From: Triatoma infestans
Taxonomy: Eukaryota > Arthropoda > Insecta > Hemiptera > Reduviidae
Length of the DNA: 64,000 bases
Reading direction: 5' to 3'
NCBI GenBank assembly: GCA_011037195.1
Contig: JAAEAF010003508.1
Location: forward strand, 1-64,000
The position numbers and the translations under genes were made by a program. This document shows, piece after piece, positions 41,387 through 53,039 of this stretch (the first letter of the stretch is position 1; the number at the start of each line of letters is the position of its first letter). Below the pieces are notes generated by a model. That model saw nothing but the letters and a program-made list of their open reading frames with translations. It did no database searches and had not been told where the DNA came from.

Positions 41387-42537
41387 TAGTTAACATTTTA
41401 TTTTATTTTTGTAAATTTTACAGACTGAAGGAATCCTTTTTTATTTGATGATCAGTAAATCAATTGTAAAAATCTGATTGAAACAACCTCACGACCTTTT
41501 CTCTCGCTGTTGTTAATACTATTATATATAAAATAGCAATTTTTCATTAAACTTCAAATTATACTCATTTGTCCCTAACCTAACGATGGACTTATTGGGT
41601 GGACCAAGTATCTATCCAGGCAAATAATAAAAAAAATTACATTGTAGTTCAGAAAAGAACGCCAATAATATTGAACCAACCTCACAAAACATTTGAAATT
41701 TAATGCAAAAAATTCGCAGATCACAAATATCACAAAGTGGTAGGTTTATATTGTTACTAAGAAAATTCACATTTCTGCTGGCCATGATTTTCTTCAAATT
41801 TGTAACTTTAACAATGTTTCTCAATATTTAATCATAATATAATTATAATATAATACAGTTTATTCGACAAATGCACTTATTGTTTTTATAATTTGCGTAT
41901 GCGATGTCCTTTCCAATAAAATCTTAATTCCAAAAAATTGACAAGATTGCAATATTTCCACTTATTGGAAGCAAGACACTTTAGAGAAAGTAAAAATTAT
42001 CGAATTTGGCAAATGAAAGATCCACTCTTAGTCAACTTGACATGTACCGGAATTCAACGAAAAATTTGCCTCTGCAATCATTGAAAAATTGACGTGATAT
42101 TGAGGTATAGTAAGTTGAGGTTTGCACAACCATTTGGATTAGAATGAAATTTTCAAATTAAATTTATGTGTATAATATAGGAATTGATAATAATATAATA
42201 TCCAAAATATCGTTGCGCTATTACGTTTAGAAAGTTTAAATTTCCAAATTTCATCGTTTAAATTGCTTTGATAATATCTAAATTTCAAAGAAACTTGCGA
42301 CATAAAAAAATATTTTCTTGGACTGAAATTTATAATAATGAGTTAGACGTCAAATTATTCTGACTGTAATCAGAAAAGAATTCAAGCTAAATAATTCTAA
42401 GGTAAGCTGCATATCCTGGAATCTTCAAAGTTGCCCCAATATCTCTGTTCGTTGCAAAATGACACTCCAGTAATCCAAGGAATTCCAAACTATTCCAGTT
42501 TGTGTAAATGTTTATTTACCAAATGTTTACTTAAAAT
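41387..42537. other. AT-rich DNA with a family X end fragment at 41925-41990
   Basis: 41925-41990 (CCAAAAAATTGACAAG, AATATTTCCACTTATTGG, GAGAAAGTAAAAA) is a short decayed family X terminus on the minus strand. No other feature. Confidence 0.45.
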
Positions 42538-43150
42538 TTGTACTATGTTTTTTATCCGTGTATTTTGAATAGAAGTAAAAAAATCACGTCGTATAAAAAC
42601 ATGTCTCCTAAGTCAGGGAATGTTGTTGCTCTCTTAGTAATTTTGCCCCTGTTGGAATTTGTAAAAGACGCCCAAAGTCTGGGTAACTATACGACAACAT
42701 CACAACCACAACGAGATATACCACCCTCTGTTTGTTTTTTTATATTTTATTTCTTCTGTTTTTATTTTATTATAACCCACCTGAAAAGTGTGTGCAGGCA
42801 GAAGGATAAGCCTTATAGTGGATTATCTAAATAATAAAGGGGGGGGTTGTCTTGTAAGCGAGGTTGTAAAACCTGTGAGAGCGTTAGGGATGAAGTGGAT
42901 GAAGAAAAAAGGAAGGGCCCAGGATTACGTTGGCATCTCTTCTTCCATTTCTCTTGTTGCCTATTTCGATGTATCCCTTTGCCCTGTTTCTGCCCTTTAG
43001 GGTGTTGCTCTTCAGATTCTATTTCAAGCTGCCACTGTTTTTATAGGTAGAAGCTGTAATGGAAGAATATACGCTTTTCCCCATCCGTCGTTCCATAATG
43101 CGAAGGCGAAAAAATGAACAGAAATTAAACAGGCCAAGGAGGAACTGGGC
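42538..43150 (+). other. unclassified block with overlapping open frames
   Basis: Three overlapping frames of 65-98 codons. One (42538-42834) includes VVALLVILPLLEFVKDAQ and a hydrophobic Phe-rich stretch; another (42847-43050) is Cys-rich. They conflict in frame, none has a recognised domain, and no element ends are seen. The composition is less AT-biased than the flanks, so an eroded element or gene remnant is possible. Confidence 0.25.
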
Positions 43151-43884
43151 CATAATTTTTTCAGTAACATTTATGGTTGAAACAGTAAAATAATTTTTTC
43201 TCTGGTATCTTTAGAAAAAAAAATGATAATAAAATTTTTATTTTAATAAGAAAATATTACGTAACTAATAAAAAAAAAAAAAAATATATGAATTCTTTTC
43301 GGCTACGGAACAAAAGTGGATTATTTTCCCATTTTATTAATTAAAAATAGGATGTGAAAATATTTTCAGTATGATATGAAATATCCAATAAACAGATCTT
43401 TTCGGTTATCCGGCTTTTGAACGAATTATCCAAATACCATAGTTGCGGCTCCAGAGGAGCAGCAAATAAACTCTGATTTATTCATGAAAACCATAAAAAT
43501 TCAAAGAAATATTAGAATAGGAAAATATAATTAATTTCAAGTAATAATAAAAAAAAACTAGGAGAAATTTGAATAGAAAAAATACTGCAGATAAAAATGA
43601 CTTGGAAATGTTTATTTCCGTTATAATTATTATTTCAAGTGGTTACAAATTATTTATATTTAATAAACGCAAAGATGATAAAAAATAAACTATAGTCAGT
43701 GCGTCTCTAAAATTAGAGATAGTTGGAAAATTAAAGTTAGTACGAATTAGAAAGTTAGATATAGAGTCCCACTAGTTCTAAATCAATTTGAAGTGGTATC
43801 TGGTTGACAAAACACTCTGAACAACACAACCTATCAAGCGACCACCCGGTATACAATATTTTATTTGTCTAAGAATTTTCTTTT
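43151..43884. other. AT-rich DNA, nothing recognised
   Basis: No supported feature. Confidence 0.45.
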
Positions 43885-44975
43885 TCATATTTTTTATAAG
43901 ACTCTAAGAGAAAATGGCGTGGATAGAGGCCACATATTAGCAGTGAAAAGTTTGTACGAGTAAACAAGGAATGTTGTACGATTTGCTAATCACATCTCGC
44001 CAGAATTTGAAACCTCCATAGGAATTCGTCAAGGATGTAGTTTAAGCCCACTTTTGTTTTTATTTTAGTCCTAGACACAGCCATTAAAAAGGCAAAAGGA
44101 AAAATGAAAAAATATCATTTCGGACATCTAAGCCTGAGACAAGTTACCTTGTCAATTCTCGCGTTTGCAGACGATCTGGTTGTTCAAACTGAAAGCGATA
44201 CAGACCTTTAGAAAAATTTAAAAGTATTATAAGACGAACTGAAGGAAATTAACATGAAAATCAACCCTATTAAAACGAAAGTGATGAAGATGGGAAAGAA
44301 GCCTGGAAGAGCAATGAGTGATAAGGTTAAATGGAGAAATAATTGAAAAAGTGGAATCCTTTAATTACCTTGGAGCTCATTTACAGGACAAAGGCTTCTT
44401 CGATAGCGAAATCACTGAGAGAGTGCGAGCAGCAAGCGGGATGTTTGAGGCTGTCAGAAAAGGCTTCTTGAACTGTCGAAAAGTGAGTAAAATGGCTGTG
44501 TACAGATCGACGTTCCTCCCTATTCTAACATCCTCTAGTAAATCGTGGACACTGACTATCAAGCATCTGTCGAAAATCCAAGCCTCCGAAATGCGTTATC
44601 TAAGGAAAGTGGAAGGCAAAACTAGGAGAGACAGAGTTCGCAATGTCGCAATTAGGGCAAATCTTGATATCAAGCCAGCCATTGAAAACATTGAGCAAAA
44701 CAGGCTGAGATGGCTGGGACACCTACTGCGCATGGAACCTAGTCGAACTGCCAGACTCATTTACAACGCCAAAGTGGACGGCAGGAGAGAGAGAGGGAGG
44801 CCCAGACTAAAATGGGAGGAAGGAGTTAAGGAAGCCACGACAAAAAGAGGCATGGATTGGAAAAAAAGAAATGAACTCGCCCAGGATCGCCAAAAGTGGA
44901 TTGTCCTCTATAAACAAACCCCCAACACTGCCTAGGCGGTACAAATGGAAATAATGATTATGATGATGATATCTT
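43885..44975 (+). mobile_element. RTE-type LINE, 5' truncated, ATG-repeat tail
   Basis: ORF2 sequence begins around 43895 and ends at 44935. The 3' untranslated region is very short and finishes in a TGATTATGATGATGAT tract (44955-44970), the tail type of RTE-clade elements. No poly(A) is present. No clear target-site duplication was found. Confidence 0.8.
43895..44935 (+). pseudogene. RTE-type reverse transcriptase, C-terminal two thirds
   Basis: Motif B appears as GIRQGCSLSPLLF (44025-44065) and motif C as AFADDLVVQ (44163-44190), both catalytic aspartates kept. Two in-frame stops lie near 44067 and 44208. From 44318 the frame is open for 205 codons: VESFNYLGAHLQDKG, the thumb, then EMRYLRKVEGKTRRDRVRN, NRLRWLGHLLRMEPS and GRRERGRPRLKWEEGV. 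The endonuclease and the first RT motifs are missing by 5' truncation. Non-functional. Confidence 0.85.
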
Positions 44976-45985
44976 TTATTCCAAATATCCTGTAATTGTT
45001 TTGTGTTGCCATTGCTGATTTGCTAATTTCATTTTGCTAAGATCCTACAGCTACGCTTAATAATCTACTGCTCTACTTGTGGTCCTTCAAGGTTCTGCTG
45101 AAGAGGGCCATGCTCTCGAACACAGGTGTGACGCCACATTGCCTATTTAAAATACACGTGGTTTTTACGAGTTTTTAACAGAATTATTGTTTTAATAAAC
45201 AAGTTAATTAATTTAGTTTTGGCGTTTGTATGACCAGAAGCCAACCACTTCAAACACATAGTTATACGTATTTTTAATTTAAGAAATTAAATGTGTAAAG
45301 TTCCAAACGGATTAAGAAAACTATGGATGGCATTTTCAATTACATATAAAGCTTCACCACAATATTAAACTACAATACCTAGTTTTTCAAATAAGTAATA
45401 CACTTAAGTAGTTTCTGGTATTAAAGATTTTCTTAATGAAATAGGTTTGCCCATTAAAATCCTTAATATTCTCCATTAATATTAGAATGTTTAGCTGTTT
45501 GTTTACAAACAATAAATATAAATTAGTGCTTAAATTATCGGGATAATGACAACAGTGGCATTGAATTAATAAAATTTACAGTCAGTATTCAAATTGATTC
45601 TTATCAGATTTATGACTTAGCATTCTTAACTGAAATCAACATGGAAATCAATCATATGTGATATATATAAAGGTCAAAACATAGTATAACATTAATTGGT
45701 AATTAAGATAAATATAGCTATTAGAATTATTTATTTTATTTAACCATGCTGTCAGTATGTATATGTAATCCATCATGAAGGCATGGAATTCAATTTTTTT
45801 ACGCTTATTCATATTTAACTAGTCGGCTGAAGACAGTAGAAATCAGATAACAATTAATTCTTTAAAAAAATCCTCTAAGTTAATTAAGTCAATATAAGTT
45901 TCACATAATAAAACAAATAACGATGTGCAACAATTATTTCTAGAAATTAAGTTTCTAGTGTCTGAGAAAAATCACAGTACTTCCT
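44976..45985. other. AT-rich DNA, nothing recognised
   Basis: No supported feature. Confidence 0.45.
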
Positions 45986-45989
45986 GGTT

Positions 45990-46402
45990 AAAAGGAGTTC
46001 TTAGTAAGAGGAAGTATTGTGGTCGTGCCAGATTTCCAAAACTGAGTTATTACCGGAAATAGATGTTTTCGGGTCACCTGAATATAAAAAAAAAGTTTTT
46101 AGCGAACGGTGTGTGTGTAGATATTTCAAAAACGAAATATCGCAAAAAAAAAGTCAAACTTGGTATTTCATTTAGGCACAACCACCGTATCAAACACGAA
46201 AATATCGGGCAAAATCTACCGAACGGAAGTGTGCCTTAACTCAATTTTTTTTTTTCCCCCAGTTTTTGTGATTTTCTCGAAAAAAACTCCAACGATTTTC
46301 TTTAAACCTCGTGACTTGTATATCTACCACTTTTATTTGAAACATTTTCTTGGACAAATTGATTTTTTGGGAGGTTCTGGCGGAACAGTTATTGATTTCC
46401 AC
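45990..46402 (+). repeat. family X, left part of copy split by LTR C
   Basis: TTCTTAGTAAGAGGAAGTATTG, TTACCGGAAATAGATG, (GT) tract at 46109-46118, GAACGGAAGTGTGCC and the TTTGTGATTTTCTCG module block, then GGCGGAACAG close to the LTR. It is diverged. Continues at 47226. Confidence 0.7.
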
Positions 46403-47225
46403 TGTAATGACATATCAATGTCAAGTGGCTCCAGCCAGCCGCTATCTTCACGAAAGATAACAAGAAGAAAGGATAATTTATAATTAGTGGCCCAGCCGGC
46501 CGCTGCCTTCAAGTCAAGGGCCGCGCCGAACAAAAAGCCTTTGCAATACAAGGGTCAATACATCAGTATCAAAGACAAGTATCGATAAAACTCTTTTAAA
46601 CAAGGATCATTATTGAACAGAAGCCACCTGGCCGATTCAAGGCTACCAGTCTTTGAAAATCACCGGTGGGCCGCCATCTGTCGCCAAAGCTGGCCACTGA
46701 CCTAAATCACACTGGTCACCGACCTGATCAAGGTCGCACACTACGAGAGATGTCTTAGTGTGAGTACTACTTACACACCTGACAGTGTGTGAGTAATACT
46801 AATATAAACTTCGCCTCACTGGAGGAGGGGATCAGTATTATCATTACGATTATTAGCATTACAGTTTCAACGAGCAGCAGTGATACTTGAGTTCCGCGAA
46901 CGCGTCCCTATACAAGGTTAAACTTATAATTATTCTATCAAACATTTCATAGTTGTGCATATTAGTTTTATTTATTTTAATCATTTTAAATTAGTTGTTG
47001 TTTATCTCTTTAAATTATTTATTTATTTCTAACAGTTCATATTAATTGTAGTTACCATTTCACACATTCAAATTATTGTAAAAATGTAGTCGATTTTTGT
47101 AAATTCAGTTTTAGTATTTCAAGTAATAACTCTCTAAAATCTCTAAACTAACTTCCGCCTAATAAATCCCTCTTCAAGATATCTGACTTCATACCTCCTG
47201 AAATCCGATAATCGATTCCACTACA
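46403..47225 (+). mobile_element. solo LTR, family C
   Basis: 823 bp, TGTAATGACATATC to CGATTCCACTACA. It shares with the 58342 copy AATGTCAA(G)TGG, CCAGCCAGC(C)GCTATCTT, CGCCACTGACCTAAAT-type and AAGGTCGCA blocks, the ACGAGCAGCAG stretch and CTAACTTCCGCC. A TATA-like AATATAAACTTCG lies near 46800-46812. It sits inside a family X copy. A target-site duplication is not clear. It is 180 bp longer than the second copy because of extra GC-rich DNA at 46500-46680. Confidence 0.78.
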
Positions 47226-47717
47226 CTCTAAAGTACCACTTCAGTATAATATGTGATATTTATCACCTTCAAAAAATTAATACACAAATAGAAGGGCATG
47301 GATACAATTTCCAATTTGAAGAAAATTCGTTTACCGTATTGCGATTTTAAATACTCAATAAATTTTTGAGTAATTTTGTATTTTTTTCGAAAACGGTTAC
47401 AATGATTTTTTTTTTTTTTACACTTGGAATGCTTGCTGCATAAATAGACATCTATTACTTTTAAATCTAACAATTTAAAAAAAAAAAAATTATTATTTTG
47501 TATAGTTGTGCGTAATTTTTGGCGTTTCTATGTTGCTAGTTCAGTGCTTTTTCTTTAGAGCGCTCTACTGGGCCACAATATAATCATCACTTCGTTCGCT
47601 ACCTGCCAAGATTAGTAAGTTGTTACTTATTGCCCTCCAACACCATATTTATATTTGGACAAATGTGTAAAATTAGATTTTAGAGAAAATTTATCATATT
47701 ATAATATAATTATATTA
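47226..47717 (+). repeat. family X, middle part, decayed
   Basis: Starts CTCTAAAGTACCAC, the continuation expected after the module's TTTTCC block. Later GATTTTAAATACTC, TTCGAAAACGGTTACAATG and ACATCTATTACTTTTAAAT follow module order. 47680-47717 (AGAAAATTTATCATATTATAATATAATT) matches the region before the 3' terminus. 47520-47660 is a mid-GC stretch not explained by the family. Confidence 0.5.
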
Positions 47718-47965
47718 GTAAGGGAAGGAAATAGCTAAGTGGCTAGCGTTTTTGGGCTCCCACGCGGAGGTTCCAGGTTCGAGTCCAGCTGTGCTGCCCT
47801 TAGATTTTTTTTTCTTCCTAGGAGCCTCTACTGCTCACTGTCCGGAGATGGACAGTGTTGTCTATAACCAGAGAACACTATCCGGAGATCGGCAGTGCAC
47901 TGAGAAGGCTCCGGGCGCCAATGACCATAGATTAAATTAATAAAAAAAAAAAATAAAAAAAAAAA
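47718..47965 (+). mobile_element. tRNA-derived SINE, complete, with 10-bp duplication
   Basis: Flanked by AATTATATTA at 47708-47717 and 47966-47975. A box AATAGCTAAGTGG (47731-47743), B box GGTTCGAGTCC at about 47775-47785, then the shared body TTTTTCTTCCTAGGAGCC, CACTGTCCGGAGATGG, AGAGAACACTATCCGGAG and GGCAGTGCACTGAGAAGGC, ending in a long A tract. It is the youngest-looking SINE here: intact promoter boxes, a poly(A) of over 20 bases and a perfect duplication. Inserted just before the 3' end of a family X copy. Confidence 0.9.
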
Positions 47966-47975
47966 AATTATATTA

Positions 47976-48020
47976 AGAAGGAGTAAGAGAAAGTTGTGTG
48001 AGTGATTTAGACAGATTTTT
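47976..48020 (+). repeat. family X 3' terminus after the SINE
   Basis: AGGAGTAAGAGAAAGTTGTG, then TGAGTGATTTAGACAGATT and a T run: the canonical end of family X, cut off from its body by the SINE insertion. Confidence 0.8.
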
Positions 48021-49300
48021 TTTTTTTTTTTTTGTAAAGTTAATGTTGACCAATTTATAAACAAATTTCGAAACTAGGTTTGTACATAGTTTCCTCTTTA
48101 TAGTAAATAATGAAAAGTAATATTTGAAGCTATTCCTATTGGAAATGTACCAAATCTATCCTTACTATTTTTGGGAAATTTTTGCACTGTTCTGGTATAG
48201 ACTAAAACAATCAATTTATAAGAAAGTCTTAAAGAGAAAACTAAATTAAAGTGCAGTGATAAAAATCGCAATTTTATTTGTAAACAAATATTAGTTTAAA
48301 TTTCGAGCAAGTTTAGAAAGGACTTTTCTCGAAAAATATATATATGTAATATGTAACATAATAAGGAGATGCAATGAGAGGAAAAATACTAGCGTGAGAG
48401 GGGACGACGGGGCAGAGTAAGTAGCAAAGAGATAAAATCCTTGTAAGAACTACCATTTGGATTGGTTTTATCTGTTTAAGGATTGTTTGTGCTGGTGAAA
48501 AGAGTAGAAACCACCATCAGAGCACGCACACTCTTTAGATCGATCTTAAACCAGTAACCGTGCTATCTGTTCCAAAGCGGTAGATTTACCATGTTAGTCG
48601 TTCCGTAATGCAATCCCTTTTCCTTTTTGTGGGGATAATCATTTCCCATTACCCTTTTGCGTTACCAAAGAAATAAAAAAAAAAAAGTACTGTTATTATG
48701 GGTTAAATACATTAAAAGAAAATACCAATGAATGTAATAGTTACTTAAATTAAGAGTTTTGATTTCGGAAATAAAACTAGCAGAAAATTTAATTCAAAAT
48801 CTCTGTAAATAGTTTTCTTTTTCAAATATCATTTAAGATATTGTTTTTTTTAATATATTGAATCGCCACTTTCATGTTTCAAGTTTACTATTAATTAATG
48901 CAACCTACTTCTAAGAGCCCCATAAATGGAACAAGTTGACAGGCGACCTGAATGGTTGAGAATGAAATCAGATAAGAAACAAGTTAAAGAAGAATTAGGA
49001 AATTATTCATTATTAATTTGTTTGATAATTTCCAATTAATTGAATACAAGTGACTTTATTTGAACCAGTTTCTAACCAATCACCTTAGTTTCTTGGATGG
49101 AAGGAAGTATCTTGATGTAGATGAGTAGATAACTGAAATTGATTTACACATCTACTGTTTGACACTCCATAATTATACAACTTTTTCGCTACTACTTATT
49201 GTAAGAAATTATATAAAAAAAAATATTGCTTTTATTTATCGTTTTGTCTGTCTGAACGGTAGTATGATTGGATCGTGGTTGCTGAAAACTAATTAGCATT
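48021..49300. other. AT-rich DNA; small mid-GC patch at 48470-48660
   Basis: No open frame or element boundary in the patch. Nothing else recognised. Confidence 0.45.
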
Positions 49301-49302
49301 TT

Positions 49303-49908
49303 TACTTTCTCTTACTCCTAGTAAGAGGAAGTATTGTAATCGAGTCAAATTTTCGATATCCAGTTTTCACTGGAAATATCCGTTTTGAGGTCCCCTGAGT
49401 CCTAAAAGTAGTTTCTAGCGAATGGTCTGTGTGTGTGTGTGTGTGTGTGAAAAAAATCGGAAAACCGGAAGTGCGTTTACTTTACCACTTTACCGTAATC
49501 ATTTTTTCACTATTTCACAATTTTCCCAAAAATGGTTCCGACGATTTTCTTGTATAAACTAAGCATACAAAGATCTACAACTTTTACTTGAAACATTTCT
49601 CTGGGAAAATTCATTTAAGGCCACTTTTAATTTTAAAAGGGTTGGGGTAATGTTTTTCTCTTGGGGTTGCTATCATAGTTAGTTGATTATACAATTCTAT
49701 CATCCAAAGAAAATTAATTAGAAATAAATAGATGACCAAAATTCCGAGTTTTAAGCAATTTAATAAACCGGAAGTGCGCTTTTACTGAACAGTTTTTTTC
49801 AGTTTTCGACGAATTTCGTAAAATTTGATCCACAAACTATAAAATTTGTCAATTATAATTTTGAGAATAGGAGTAAGAGAAAGTTGTGTGAGTGTTTTAA
49901 ATCAGATT
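49303..49908 (+). repeat. family X, internally deleted copy
   Basis: Both ends are well preserved. After the (GT)n tract (49428-49449) the sequence jumps directly to AAATCGGAAAACCGGAAGTGCG, so the segment between microsatellite and second CCGGAAGTG is gone, leaving one module. Length is about 605 bp. The deletion junction lies in or next to the microsatellite. Confidence 0.85.
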
Positions 49909-50029
49909 TTTTTGTATATAAACACTAAATTATAATATTCATATAATTATAATTAATTATAATTATAATTATAATTATTTTTTGTTAATTAGTGTAAAAA
50001 CTTGATCTAGTGAGATAGCCCAAAACACA

Positions 50030-50300
50030 AAAAATTCCAACCGGAAGTTATGTTCAACATAAACCCAAATTATTGCAGATTTTTACTGCTATTTTTTTTT
50101 TTTTTAAATATGTAAATGGTATCAAGCCAGAATTTTGAAAATAAAAATTCATTAAAAAATTGAAGAAATGGAAAAATAAAAACACCCTTAGTAGTTTTTC
50201 GTCATATTTAAAAAAAAAAAACAAAATGATCTGCAACAATTTTCTTTAATTTTGACAAAATCATTAAATTGATCATGATTTGTTTTTTCACACAAAGATT
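50030..50300 (+). repeat. possible decayed family X module
   Basis: CAACCGGAAGTTATG at 50038-50052 and AATGATCTGCAACAATTTTC at 50224-50243 resemble family X, separated by expanded T and A runs. Weak. Confidence 0.3.
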
Positions 50301-50539
50301 TTCAAAGTATTTTAAGTTAGCCCTGTTTAAAAAGTTTTCGAAATTGTCTTAATACATTGAGAGAATCCACTACTGAATAAAATTAAGGTCTATTAAGTAT
50401 GTTGTGGCCATTAAAAATGTGATATAAATTTTGTCTTAGAAGTTGAGCGTCACGAGAAAATACTGCATTTTAACACTAGAAGTGTTGTATATTATAATAC
50501 ATTCTTATTTTTGTTTATCTCTCTACTCTAGAAACCTAA

Positions 50540-51035
50540 GTCTTACTACTGTCGAAATGTTAGGAATTTTAAAACATTATTACACAGATACTATGCATCT
50601 GTCTGGTGCCAGAGAGAGATCTCTCATACTTTTGAAACATGTATGGGTGTAAAACAAGGTTGCCCGCTGAGACCTCTTCTTTTCACGTTTTCTAAAAATG
50701 ATACGGCGGATTTCATTCAGAGGGGTATTTGTGTATAGCATGCTAAAATAGAAATGCTTGCTTATGCGGACGATTTGTTACGCTCGTGTCAGATAGAGTC
50801 AGCCGTCAGATTATGATCAATTCCGTGGAAAATTTCTGTAAAACATGGAATTTGGAGGTAAACTTGAAGAAGTGTGCAATAGTAGTGTCAGAAATGGGGG
50901 AAGACCTGGAATAGGTGAAGAAGAGGTGAAAAATGGGCCTATTAAAGTTACTAACCAGTATAAATACTTGGGGGTTACATTATCGTCAAACTTGTTCCTA
51001 AGTCTAATCTCGAAATTAAACAATCGATTGCAATG
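50540..51035 (+). pseudogene. non-LTR reverse transcriptase relic, second type
   Basis: In shifting frames: ILKHYYTDTMHLSG, then GVKQGCPLRPLLFTF (motif B), IEMLAYADDLL (motif C, both aspartates), IPWKISVKHG-type stretch, KNGPIKVTNQYKYLGVTLSSNLF (motif E region, written in part). At least four frameshifts or stops. The GVKQGCPLSP / YADDL / YLGVTLSS set is distinct from the jockey and RTE families here. A second fragment of the same family is at 52340-52500. The clade is not assigned. Confidence 0.75.
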
Positions 51036-51111
51036 AAGTAAATGATTTTTTTTTTATATAACAGATAAATAATACAATAATTTTTACAAAAATGATTAGT
51101 TTAAGTTGTAT

Positions 51112-51158
51112 TTTTAATCTCTAGATAGTAAACTGATTTTACTCTCTAGAGATTAAAA
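51112..51158. repeat. small palindrome (14-bp arms)
   Basis: TTTTAATCTCTAGA (51112-51125) and TCTAGAGATTAAAA (51145-51158) are exact inverse complements with a 19-bp loop. A related, less perfect version is at 26923-26972. Confidence 0.7.
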
Positions 51159-51230
51159 GTGATCATAGGTTGCCACCTTTTAATTAAACAACAGTAACTG
51201 TCTACCTTATGGTACTGTTCTCTTGTTACT

Positions 51231-51870
51231 GTGATGGATGCAAGAAATTTGGAAATAATATTAATTTATAAAAAAATCAGAAATGTGACATTCCCTTGCA
51301 AAAGGGCAAGCAAGATGCCTGTAGTCTACTGTACACACGACTACCTTACAGAGGTTACACTCACGCCTCTCGCCATACCAGAGGATAACCTTCAAGCCTC
51401 TACAACTCTAGATTACCTCCCAAATTTTTCGTGCCGAAAATTTCTCCAGGAGGGGAAATAATGTGATAACTTTGTAATGGACTTGTATACCTGGCAAAAG
51501 GGCTAGCCAGGTATACAAGTCCAGTTACTGGTACGGTTCAAGAACAATTATGGCATTGTACTACTCCATCTCCTCAGAGGGGAGGAATTGAAGAAACAAA
51601 GAGAAGAGATTGTTTTAAGGACAAACTTGTGCTAGAAATCAAGGTGAAAGCATCAGACCAGTATCCTATACCAGTATCAAGTTGTAAGAATTTATTATAA
51701 GATTTTATTGTGATTCTCAAAGTACTTAATTTCTCTTAGAGAATATATTTAAATTAATCTACTGTGTTCTTAATTATTCTTATATTCTATCTCAAGCAAA
51801 CATACAAGCCCTTTTCGCTAAAACGCTCACGCCACAAGCTACCTACACACATCCACACCATAACATTACA
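51231..51870 (-). mobile_element. solo LTR, family B, with target-site duplication
   Basis: 640 bp, flanked by TTAC at 51227-51230 and 51871-51874. On the + strand it runs TGTGATGGATG...CATAACATTACA. The ACAAGCCCTTTTCGC...AAACGCTCACGCCACAAGCT block is nearly identical to the 34539 copy. The middle third differs and holds an 18-bp-arm hairpin (51478-51523). It is about 100 bp longer than the reference copy. Confidence 0.82.
51478..51523. repeat. perfect hairpin, 18-bp arms, 10-nt loop
   Basis: TGGACTTGTATACCTGGC (51478-51495) and its exact inverse complement (51506-51523) enclose AAAAGGGCTA. It lies inside LTR B. The TGGCAAAAGGG part of the arm and loop is also found in the 16917 copy, without the second arm. 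Confidence 0.85.
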
Positions 51871-51934
51871 TTACAGACTACACTGTCAATAGGGAAGAGG
51901 CAGACTAACAGAAGAGGTTAGAAAAGCAAAATTT

Positions 51935-52010
51935 AATACCAGCGCGCTGGCTGGTAATATACGTGGAAGTGCAGCGCGCTACCACTGAAGCCAATCCCTT
52001 CCCTTAATAA
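51935..52010 (-). other. tRNA-like A-box motif, possible SINE head
   Basis: On the minus strand GGGATTGGCTTCAGTGGTAG is followed by GCGCGCTGCACTTCC. The A-box match is good, but no B box follows within 60 bp; instead an inverted CCAGCGCGCTGG palindrome (51942-51953) is found. A decayed SINE of another family is possible. Confidence 0.3.
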
Positions 52011-52339
52011 TATATATGGTAAAATGTATTGTACAAAAGAAAAAAAAACCTTTCGTATGTAAATATAAGTAAGTAAATAAAAATATATATCTAAAGTAAA
52101 TGAGAGTTTTTAAATGAATGATTATTATGAGAAATGACCAAGGCTTGTAAAAACAGCGCTTTTTATTGGGGGACGTATGATAAGCATGCGGCAGTCCCCA
52201 CCGCCGTTAGTTCTGGCCTTCGTTACCTGGGTTCACACTAACTTAGCGCACCATTTTTTTCTCATGATGCTGGGTCAACTTTGTCTTTGCTCTCGGAAGA
52301 TTCGAACGATCAATTGTCAGGCCAAAAGTGAATGTACTA

Positions 52340-52500
52340 GCCACTACAAGAAGCGTGCAATAGTCGTGTTTAAAAATGGGGGAAGACCTGGAAGAGATGA
52401 AAAGTGGTATTTTAAAAATGGGCCTATCAAAGTTACTAACCAGTATAATTATTTGGGGGTTACATTATCGTCAAACTTGTTCCTAGAATCTCATAAACAA
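52340..52500 (+). pseudogene. non-LTR RT fragment, second type
   Basis: KRAIVVFKNGGRPGRDEKWY then FKNGPIKVTNQYNYLGVTLS, in frame, matching 50870-51010. It starts after unrelated sequence and runs, still open, into a jockey-type fragment at about 52520, giving a continuous frame (to 52617) made from two LINE families. Confidence 0.75.
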
Positions 52501-52509
52501 CATACTTCT

Positions 52510-53038
52510 AATTTACAAGACTCTCCTGAAACTGCTTTGGACATACGGATTCAGCTTTGGGAAGCGGCTAAAAAGAAATATTTGAGGAAAATTCAGACTT
52601 TCCAATCTGACATGTAGAGATTATCCTCTCATCTCCTTTCTATCTTGCGGGCGAAAAAATGTATAAAGTTTCAAACACTGCAACAGTACAACAAGCCGCA
52701 CACTAAATATCATATAAAATTTAACGGTCGCACAATTCTTCTCACCAATAATTTACAAACAACTCTAGTTCCAGATAGAAAATCAAAACGGAGATGAGTT
52801 CACAACATCTACCGTGGACTAACTTGCCATTGACTGGCCAAAATTATGAACTGGACAAGATTACATTTCATTCCCATACAATCGTATTTCACCAAAATTG
52901 ATACCAAGCACTCCAACAGAGCCATCACTGGATGGGATACCTGCGCATGTCACTTACGTCATTGTATTATTTATAGGCAGAACACGTTTCTTATTAAAAC
53001 TAAATTGCAATAATAAATTTCAAAAAAAAGAAAGAAAG
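52510..53038 (+). mobile_element. jockey-type LINE 3' end
   Basis: Begins with IRIQLWEAAKKKYLRKIQTFQS, matches the last 120 codons of the 61296 ORF (NNLQTTLVPDRKSKRR near the end) with several stops, and shares its 3' untranslated region (CATCACTGGATGGG at 52925, GCAGAACACG near 52977). Ends in AATAAATTTCAAAAAAAAG at about 53011-53030. 5' truncated in the thumb region. Confidence 0.8.
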
Positions 53039-53039
53039 T

